From S144-45 sp015494035 (lineage in GTDB: Bacteria > Pseudomonadota > Gammaproteobacteria > Xanthomonadales > Marinicellaceae), in NCBI GenBank assembly GCA_027057345.1, contig JALUIX010000130.1, positions 1 to 20,155 on the forward strand: a stretch of DNA of 20,155 nt, written 5' to 3'. Numbering within the stretch: position 1 is the first letter of the stretch; each line of letters begins with the position of its first letter. A program made the position numbers and the translations under genes. Shown piece after piece: positions 15,186-20,155 of this stretch. Under the pieces are notes generated by a model that had not been told where the DNA came from, did no database searches, and was given only the letters and a program-made list of their open reading frames with translations.

Positions 15186-15804
15186 ATGAAAACAACAACT
15201 AAAACATCAATCAGCGCTGTGCTGATTGCATTTGCGTTATTCACATCGATGGCTACAGCCAAGGTTGAACTGGATTTCAGCTCACCCATCGTCGGAACCC
15301 AAAAAACCCTCGACTATTTCAGAAACACGGCCATTGATATAAATAATACCGGCCATAACCTTTTGCTGACGCGCGGAGAAAAAAACCAATCCCCAACTTA
15401 TCTTCCGGTATGACTGGAAAACCGGTCACTACCAACTTGCCTGGAAAAACGCCAAGACCTCCACTTTCATGACCAGATCAGGGAAATTGCCAAATGCTTC
15501 AGGCCCGGCCCTTTCTTCAGAAAAACCCAGCGAATGGGGGTTTCATGCAGACAGCCACACTTTGGCTCTTGCTCTGGAAAATGAATTGGGGGTAACAAGT
15601 CCGGTACAAAAACCAGCCTCCACCGGCCAAACCAAAGAAGGCAGCCCCAGTGTTGAATGCGCCATGGCCATCCAAGCCGTCCACAATGCGCTGGCAGTAT
15701 TGGTCGCCGTCTTGGGAACCGGGGATGAGGATAGCATCTCTGCGGCTGAGATTGCCTTGCAAAATGCTATTCAGATGATGGAACGGCTGTGTCGCGGACA
15801 ATAA
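15186..15804 (+). pseudogene. Secreted protein of unknown function, broken by a one-base frameshift
   Basis: The first frame (15186-15413) starts with a clear Sec signal peptide: MKTTTK, a hydrophobic core, then ATA before KVELD (cleavage near residue 25). It runs to about residue 65 and then stops early. From a run of seven A at 15379-15385 the +1 frame stays open to 15804 and continues with plausible protein (IFRYDWKTGHYQLAWKN, then a Ser/Pro-rich linker and an Ala-rich helical C-terminus). With six A the gene would encode one protein of about 205 residues. The ribosome site is strong and a promoter precedes it, so the gene was built to be expressed. I do not recognise the family. A sequencing error, a true mutation and ribosomal slippage are all possible. 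Confidence 0.7.
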
Positions 15805-15836
15805 AAAAAGCGCCATTGCAGAACCGAGAAAGGCGT
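15803..15836 (-). terminator. Possible intrinsic terminator after anmK
   Basis: Read on the minus strand, a 5-bp stem (CGCC/GGCG at 15832-15835 and 15811-15814, plus one G-U pair) with a 17-base loop is followed by seven T (15809-15803). The T tract is good but the stem is weak. The T tract overlaps the end of the convergent secreted-protein gene. Confidence 0.35.
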
Positions 15837-15857
15837 GTAGAAACAAACAGCTCGCCT

Positions 15858-17021
15858 TCAGGGGCGCGTAATCACTCCGGCCAGGTGAGACCGTGACGAA
15901 CCGGTAATACGCCTCAGATCCACACGTTCCCCCTGCCAGCGCTGTTTGGCCAGCCAGGCAAAAAGCACCGCTTCCAGATAATCCGGGTTCACACCCCGCT
16001 GGTCAGAAGATATCACTGCTTCACCCAGCACGTTGGAGAGGCGATCCAGCAGAACCCGATTGTGGGCGCCGCCCCCACAGACAATCACATCCAAAGGCGC
16101 CGCCGGGCTGCCTGTGCGCAGTTCGTCGATAGCGCTGGCCACCGATTGTGCGGTCAGCTCCAGCAAGGTGGCCTGCACATCGGCCGCGGATGGTGTCTCG
16201 TCCAGGGCATTCAGGTGCATGTCCAGCCAGTGGGGATTAAAGCGTTCCCGGCCCGTGCTTTTGGGCCAGTCCTGACCAAAATAATCATCGGCCATCAACC
16301 GTGAAAGCAGTGCCCTGTGCACCTTTCCGGTGGCCGCCCAGCGCCCGCCGTCGTCGTATTTCCGGTTCAGGTGTTTGTGCGCCCATTCATCCAGCAAGCA
16401 ATTGGCTGGGCCGGTGTCGAAGCCGGCCAGACGACCATCCGCCCCCAACCAGCTGACATTGGCGATACCGCCCAGGTTGACCACCGCCACGTGCCGGTCG
16501 GCCCGGGCGAACAGGGCCTGGTGCAGCAAAGGCGCCAATGGCGCGCCCTGCCCGCCCAGTGCCATGTCCATCTGCCGAAACTGACTGATAACAGGAATGC
16601 CGGTGGCTTCCGCCAGCACAAAGGGCGAACCCAGCTGCCAGCTACCAGGGTTGGATGAGTCGGGCCGGTGATACACGGTTTGGCCATGACTGCCGATGGC
16701 GCAAATGGCCTGGGGGGAAATGTTTGCCTGTTTCAGGCAGGTCAGTGCCGCCTTGGCAAAAGCCCGGCCCAGCCGTTGATCCAGCGCGTTGATGCCTGGC
16801 CAGTCCAGCGGCGTCGAGTGATTCGGCCGCTGGCCGCGCTGCATCAGCGCCAGCACGTCCTGACGCAGGGTGTTCTGCAAAGGCTGGCTGATGGCGTGAA
16901 TGATGCGTGGGTTGCGGGCGGAAAAGTCCACGATGGCCGCGTCGATGCCATCAGCCGACGTGCCGGACAGCAGCCCCAGGTAATAGCCGCTGGCCACAGG
17001 TCGGGAAACGGCATTATTCAT
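15858..17021 (-). CDS. anmK: Anhydro-N-acetylmuramic acid kinase
   Basis: 387 residues. AnmK opens the 1,6-anhydro ring of anhydroMurNAc and phosphorylates it with ATP to MurNAc-6-phosphate, a step in cell-wall recycling. Motifs of the ASKHA fold are visible: GLLSGTSADGID (16-27), IGSHGQTVYHRP, VVNLGGIANVSWL, GFDTGPANCLLDEW with the catalytic aspartate, and VCGGGAHN near the C-terminus. Length is normal for the family. Its ATG is 2 bases after the M23 endopeptidase stop, so the two are co-transcribed, pairing wall cleavage with recycling of its products. Confidence 0.95.
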   Translation of the reverse strand: MNNAVSRPVASGYYLGLLSGTSADGIDAAIVDFSARNPRIIHAISQPLQNTLRQDVLALMQRGQRPNHSTPLDWPGINALDQRLGRAFAKAALTCLKQANISPQAICAIGSHGQTVYHRPDSSNPGSWQLGSPFVLAEATGIPVISQFRQMDMALGGQGAPLAPLLHQALFARADRHVAVVNLGGIANVSWLGADGRLAGFDTGPANCLLDEWAHKHLNRKYDDGGRWAATGKVHRALLSRLMADDYFGQDWPKSTGRERFNPHWLDMHLNALDETPSAADVQATLLELTAQSVASAIDELRTGSPAAPLDVIVCGGGAHNRVLLDRLSNVLGEAVISSDQRGVNPDYLEAVLFAWLAKQRWQGERVDLRRITGSSRSHLAGVITRP

Positions 17022-17023
17022 GT

Positions 17024-18478
17024 TTATTGCCCGGCCAGTGACTGACTGTGTTCGTCCAGTTGTTGCAATTCAGCCAGCAGTGGGGCGGCAAAACGCTGGA
17101 AGTCTGCCAGACGTGCCTTGGGCAAGGGATCCGCCTTGGGCAGCTTGACCGTGCGGGGATTGCGGTGCACGCCATTGACCAGGAATTCGTAATGCAAATG
17201 CGGCCCGGAAGCCAGGCCGGTGGAACCCACCATGCCGATCACCTGACCCTGCTTCACGCGCTGCCCTTTCCTGACCTTGCGCTTGCTGAAGTGCAGGTAT
17301 TTGGTCACGATACCGTTGGGGTGCTGGATGAACACGTGGTTGCCGTTGTATTTGCTGTAAGCCGAACGAATCACCTTGCCGTCACCGGCGGCATACACCG
17401 GCGTGCCGCGCGGGGCACGGTAGTCAATGCCGTTATGCGGCCTGACCCGCTTGAGTATCGGGTGTAGGCGGCGTGGGTTGAAGTTGGAGGAAATATAGGA
17501 GAAATTCAGCGGCGCACGCAGGAAGGCTTTCTTCATGCTACGCCCTTCGGGTGTGTAGTAGTTGCCATCATCGGTGGCCGGGTCATTATCCGGGTCGTAA
17601 TACACCGAACGGAAGGTTTCGCCCTGATTGGTAAAGCTGGCGGCCAGAATGCGGCCATCGCGCAAAAACTCACCGTCCTTGTAGATTTTCTCGTAAATAA
17701 CACTGAATCGATCGCCTTTGCGAATGTCCAGCACAAAGTCGATGTCCCAGCCGAAAATATTGGCCAGCTTCATGACCATGTTGTCCGACAGGCCGGCGGC
17801 CTTGCCGGCGCCAAACAGGCTGTGTTCAATCACGCCGCTGGCTTTCTCCAGTTGAATTTCCAACGGGTGCGAGATGAGTTCCGAGCGCACGGTATCCCCT
17901 GCTGTGGTGACCACCAGATCGGTGGTTTCATCCAGAGGATATTTCAGCGCGGCCAGTTTGTTGTTTTCCCCCCGTCGCACAAACAATCTGGCGCCAGGAT
18001 AAATCCGCGCCAGTTTACGCGTGTTCTTGTCCAGGGTGACGATGCGGTGTAGCAGCCCGGCACTGAAACCCAATTGCTTAAAAATACCGGACAGAGTCTG
18101 GCCTTTTTGCACCACCACTTCCTGCCAGCGTTGCGGCTGAAAGCGTTCATCTTCTGCGCCGCTAAAGCTGGCCAACGGCCGGGGCGGCAGCAGCAGCGTT
18201 CGCTGTGAAAGCGCGGTTTCAAAATCGCGCGACGCGGAGCGGCCACTAAAAGCCATCATGGCCAGTACCACAGGCACCAGTAGCACCACGGCCGCGGTGG
18301 GAATTTTGCGATGATGATTTTTCAGCCAGTGCCGGGCCGTGGCAAGCAGCTTGGCCATCAAGTGCCTGGGCAGGTGCCCGGTTCGAGGCAGACGGCCGGT
18401 GGCCGGGGACGTGTTAATGCGGCGCGCTTGTGCGGTCGCTCGCTTTGGCGAAAAGGGGCGTTCTGAATTCACGGGCAT
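17024..18478 (-). CDS. M23-family peptidoglycan DD-endopeptidase (MepM/YebA-like)
   Basis: 484 residues from ATG 18478, chosen because AGGAC lies 7 bases upstream; the frame continues to 18859 but without support. A basic cytoplasmic N-terminus of about 58 residues precedes a membrane anchor (about 60-77). A LysM/OapA-like wall-binding region follows (VVVQKGQTLSGIFKQLG, about 121-137, then to about 210), a linker domain, and the C-terminal LytM/M23 domain with zinc ligands in HNGID (H348, D352) and GPHLHYE (H427, H429), plus H396. MepM-type enzymes cut D-Ala-mDAP crosslinks so the wall can grow. Order beside tyrS and anmK is common in gammaproteobacteria. Confidence 0.93.
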   Translation of the reverse strand: MPVNSERPFSPKRATAQARRINTSPATGRLPRTGHLPRHLMAKLLATARHWLKNHHRKIPTAAVVLLVPVVLAMMAFSGRSASRDFETALSQRTLLLPPRPLASFSGAEDERFQPQRWQEVVVQKGQTLSGIFKQLGFSAGLLHRIVTLDKNTRKLARIYPGARLFVRRGENNKLAALKYPLDETTDLVVTTAGDTVRSELISHPLEIQLEKASGVIEHSLFGAGKAAGLSDNMVMKLANIFGWDIDFVLDIRKGDRFSVIYEKIYKDGEFLRDGRILAASFTNQGETFRSVYYDPDNDPATDDGNYYTPEGRSMKKAFLRAPLNFSYISSNFNPRRLHPILKRVRPHNGIDYRAPRGTPVYAAGDGKVIRSAYSKYNGNHVFIQHPNGIVTKYLHFSKRKVRKGQRVKQGQVIGMVGSTGLASGPHLHYEFLVNGVHRNPRTVKLPKADPLPKARLADFQRFAAPLLAELQQLDEHSQSLAGQ

Positions 18479-18502
18479 CGGGGAAGTCCTGAGGATAAAA
18501 CA

Positions 18503-18531
18503 ACAATATAAGACTTGCGCCAGCAGGTCAA
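18503..18531 (-). promoter_or_regulatory. Putative promoter of the endopeptidase-anmK operon
   Basis: On the minus strand TTGACC (18531-18526, 5 of 6) is followed after 17 bases by TATTGT (18508-18503, 4 of 6). The start would be near 18496, leaving a short leader of about 18 bases that holds the AGGAC ribosome site. Confidence 0.55.
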
Positions 18532-18609
18532 GCTGCCAGCGCGGTTTGTGTGATCCCCGTCTGACCACAGGCCGGGTGGAAAAATTCAGCAAAACCCGGG
18601 CTTTAACGC

Positions 18610-18615
18610 TAAAAT
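18610..18615 (+). promoter_or_regulatory. Possible -10 box for tyrS
   Basis: TAAAAT lies 35 bases before the tyrS ATG in the 171-base divergent region. The best -35 candidate upstream is poor (TTCAGC at 18585-18590, 19-base spacer), so the call is tentative. Confidence 0.3.
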
Positions 18616-18649
18616 AACCGGCTTTCAACAGCATACGAGCACACCGCCC

Positions 18650-19861
18650 ATGTCGGCCACCGAACTTTCCATCGAAGACGCGCTGGAGCTCATCGCCCGC
18701 GGCACCGAAGAGATTATCAAAGTTGAAGAGCTGGAAAAAAAGCTCAAAAGTGGCAGGAAATTGCGTGTCAAAGCCGGGTTTGACCCCACCGCGCCCGACT
18801 TGCACGTGGGCCACACGGTGCTGATCAACAAGCTCAAGGTGTTCCAGGATCTGGGCCATGAGGTGATTTTCCTCATTGGTGATTTCACCGGCATGATCGG
18901 TGACCCCACTGGCAAGAATGTCACCCGCAAACCCCTGACGCGCGAAGACGTGGCCGAAAATGCCAAAACCTACCAGGAACAGATTTTCAAGATCCTGGAC
19001 CCGGAAAAAACCACCGTGGCCTTCAATTCCAGCTGGATGGATGCCATGTCATCACAGGACATGATCAAACTTGCGGCCAGCTACACCGTGGCGCGCATGC
19101 TGGAACGGGATGATTTTGAAAAGCGTTACAAAAGCGGCCAACCCATCGCCATTCATGAATTTCTTTATCCGCTGGTACAAGGCTACGATTCCGTGGCGCT
19201 GAAAGCGGACGTGGAACTGGGCGGCACCGACCAGAAATTCAACCTGCTGGTGGGCCGGCACTTGCAACAACAGGCCGGCCAGGAACCCCAGGTGGTGATT
19301 ACCCTGCCCTTGCTGGAAGGACTGGACGGCGTACAGAAAATGTCCAAATCGCTGGGCAACTACATTGGCATTGACGAGGCACCCGGAGAAATTTTTGGCA
19401 AGGTCATGTCTATTTCGGATGAGCTCATGTGGCGCTATTTTGATTTATTGAGCTTCCGCCCCACCGCTGAACTGGATGGGCTGAAGCAGCAGGTGGCCGA
19501 AGGCCGCAACCCGCGCGATGTCAAGTTTGAACTGGCACAGGAACTCATCGAACGCTTCCACGACAAAGCAGCCGCTGATGCGGCCCTGCAGGGGTTTCTG
19601 CAACAATTCCAGAAAGGCGCCATTCCCGATGACATTCCTGAAGTGACACTGACAACTGAAGACGGCGCCATGGGTATTGCCCACGTGCTGAAAAACGCCG
19701 GGCTGTGTGCCAGCACCTCGGAGGCCATGCGCATGATCAAACAGGGCGCGGTGAAGCTGGACGGAGAAAAAATCACCGATCCGAAAACCCAGCTTCCAGC
19801 TGGCACCGAAGGCGTGCTGCAAGTGGGCAAACGCAAATTTGCCCGCATTCAACTGCAATAA
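18650..19861 (+). CDS. tyrS: Tyrosyl-tRNA synthetase
   Basis: 403 residues. The class I enzyme charges tRNA-Tyr. The HIGH-type motif reads HVGH (52-55) and KMSKS is at 230-234, with AGFDPTAPDLHVGH, LIGDFTGMIGDP and GGTDQKFNLLVGR between them. The C-terminal S4-like RNA-binding domain begins near 335. The HVGH form and the compact C-terminus fit the TyrRS subgroup common in many proteobacteria rather than the E. coli TyrS form. It is divergent from the endopeptidase gene, and a tRNA-Arg gene follows 71 bases after its stop. Confidence 0.96.
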   Translation: MSATELSIEDALELIARGTEEIIKVEELEKKLKSGRKLRVKAGFDPTAPDLHVGHTVLINKLKVFQDLGHEVIFLIGDFTGMIGDPTGKNVTRKPLTREDVAENAKTYQEQIFKILDPEKTTVAFNSSWMDAMSSQDMIKLAASYTVARMLERDDFEKRYKSGQPIAIHEFLYPLVQGYDSVALKADVELGGTDQKFNLLVGRHLQQQAGQEPQVVITLPLLEGLDGVQKMSKSLGNYIGIDEAPGEIFGKVMSISDELMWRYFDLLSFRPTAELDGLKQQVAEGRNPRDVKFELAQELIERFHDKAAADAALQGFLQQFQKGAIPDDIPEVTLTTEDGAMGIAHVLKNAGLCASTSEAMRMIKQGAVKLDGEKITDPKTQLPAGTEGVLQVGKRKFARIQLQ

Positions 19862-19916
19862 GCCGCACAATTTTCGCCTTTGCCGGGAAAGACTGCCCTC
19901 ACCGGTGATTTTCCGG

Positions 19917-19922
19917 TAAAAT
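19917..19922 (+). promoter_or_regulatory. Possible -10 box of the tRNA-Arg gene
   Basis: TAAAAT directly followed by a GC-rich AGCCC discriminator is typical of stable-RNA promoters. It lies just 10 bases before the mature tRNA 5' end, and the -35 match is poor, so the tRNA may also be read from tyrS. Confidence 0.3.
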
Positions 19923-19932
19923 AGCCCACCAC

Positions 19933-20009
19933 GCGCCCGTAGCTCAGCTGGATAGAGTGTTGCCCTCCGAAGGCAAAGGTCACAGGTTCGACTCCTGTCG
20001 GGCGCGCCA
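19933..20009 (+). tRNA. tRNA-Arg (anticodon CCG)
   Basis: A complete 77-base cloverleaf. The acceptor stem is GCGCCCG with CGGGCGC, then discriminator G and an encoded CCA. The D arm has GCTCAGCTGGATAGAGT. The anticodon stem TTGCC/GGCAA encloses loop CTCCGAA with anticodon CCG, which reads the arginine codon CGG. The T arm CAGGTTCGACTCCTG is canonical. Confidence 0.97.
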
Positions 20010-20012
20010 TCA

Positions 20013-20155
20013 GTTATCTGAACACTGGCCATCCCTGGCCAGGTTCAAAACGCTCAGGCCCGGCAAAGCCGTCCTTCGCTCACAGAGGCTATGCCTCTGG
20101 CTCGGCTCCTGCCTCGCAGGGCTAAACCCGGTTATTTGAACACGTCCATCCTGAT
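20013..20155. repeat. Hairpin-dense sequence bounded by direct repeats, running off the window
   Basis: GTTATCTGAACAC (20013-20025) recurs as GTTATTTGAACAC (20131-20143), each soon followed by CCATCC, a period of 118 bases. Between them lie four perfect short hairpins: CTGGCCA/TGGCCAG (20025-20042), CGGC/GCCG (20061-20071), CAGAGGC/GCCTCTG (20083-20099) and CCTGC/GCAGG (20108-20120), with loops of 3 or 4 bases. No protein is credible here. It resembles a REP-like or tandem intergenic repeat. Confidence 0.6.

Noticed and set aside
18479..18859. Upstream extension of the M23 endopeptidase frame
   Set aside because: It runs antisense into tyrS. ATG 18478 has a proper ribosome site and a promoter just upstream.
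19901..19917. ACCGG/CCGGT hairpin as a tyrS terminator
   Set aside because: The 5-bp stem is followed by A, not T, and overlaps the likely tRNA -10 box.
1..20155. CRISPR array, prophage, toxin-antitoxin pair or restriction system
   Set aside because: No regularly spaced repeats, phage genes, integrase, transposase or defence-gene motifs were found. The repeats present are the two foldback elements, the 10-base tandem units and the region after the tRNA.

Overview
The window looks like a chromosomal segment of a Gram-negative gammaproteobacterium of moderately high GC. Three things support this. Lipid A and lipopolysaccharide genes are present. The block tyrS / M23 endopeptidase / anmK is a classic gammaproteobacterial arrangement. 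A cytochrome c5-type protein sits beside split YeeE/YedE sulfur transporters, which would suit, but does not prove, a sulfur-oxidising lifestyle. A 10-base run of N at 1413-1422 shows this is a scaffolded draft assembly.

Layout. At 1-1861 (minus) lies the N-terminal part of an Lhr-type helicase, cut by the window edge. At 2006-3706 (plus) is a compact three-gene operon of a membrane-anchored dihaem cytochrome c and two YeeE/YedE half-transporters, behind a good sigma70-type promoter. A DjlA co-chaperone (minus) converges on it. A 353-base gap at 4596-4948 carries a 161-bp foldback element (MITE-like, copy 1) just upstream of purC. purC is followed by an Mpo1-like membrane protein, an unrecognised membrane-anchored proline-rich protein, and a ClC-family chloride transporter with two CBS domains whose two key glutamates are replaced. 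The second 161-bp copy of the element lies at 9312-9472.

From 13998 down to 9533 (minus) runs a tightly overlapped five-gene operon: a small zf-CHCC zinc-finger protein, a GT4 glycosyltransferase, an O-antigen ligase/polymerase, a WaaE/KdtX-like GT2 glycosyltransferase and an LpxL-family acyltransferase. Together they look like a module for assembling and acylating lipopolysaccharide. An ELM1/DUF1022-family protein is transcribed divergently from the same 78-bp region. After it comes a secreted protein gene that is broken by a one-base frameshift in a run of seven A.

The right end holds anmK and an M23 peptidoglycan endopeptidase (cell-wall turnover and recycling, one operon), divergent tyrS, tRNA-Arg(CCG), and then a hairpin-dense sequence bounded by near-identical direct repeats 118 bases apart, running up to the window edge.

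The most interesting non-coding signals are the two near-identical 161-bp foldback elements with 18-bp terminal inverted repeats and 4-bp target duplications, and the hairpin-dense repeat after the tRNA. I saw no CRISPR array, prophage, transposase or toxin-antitoxin pair.
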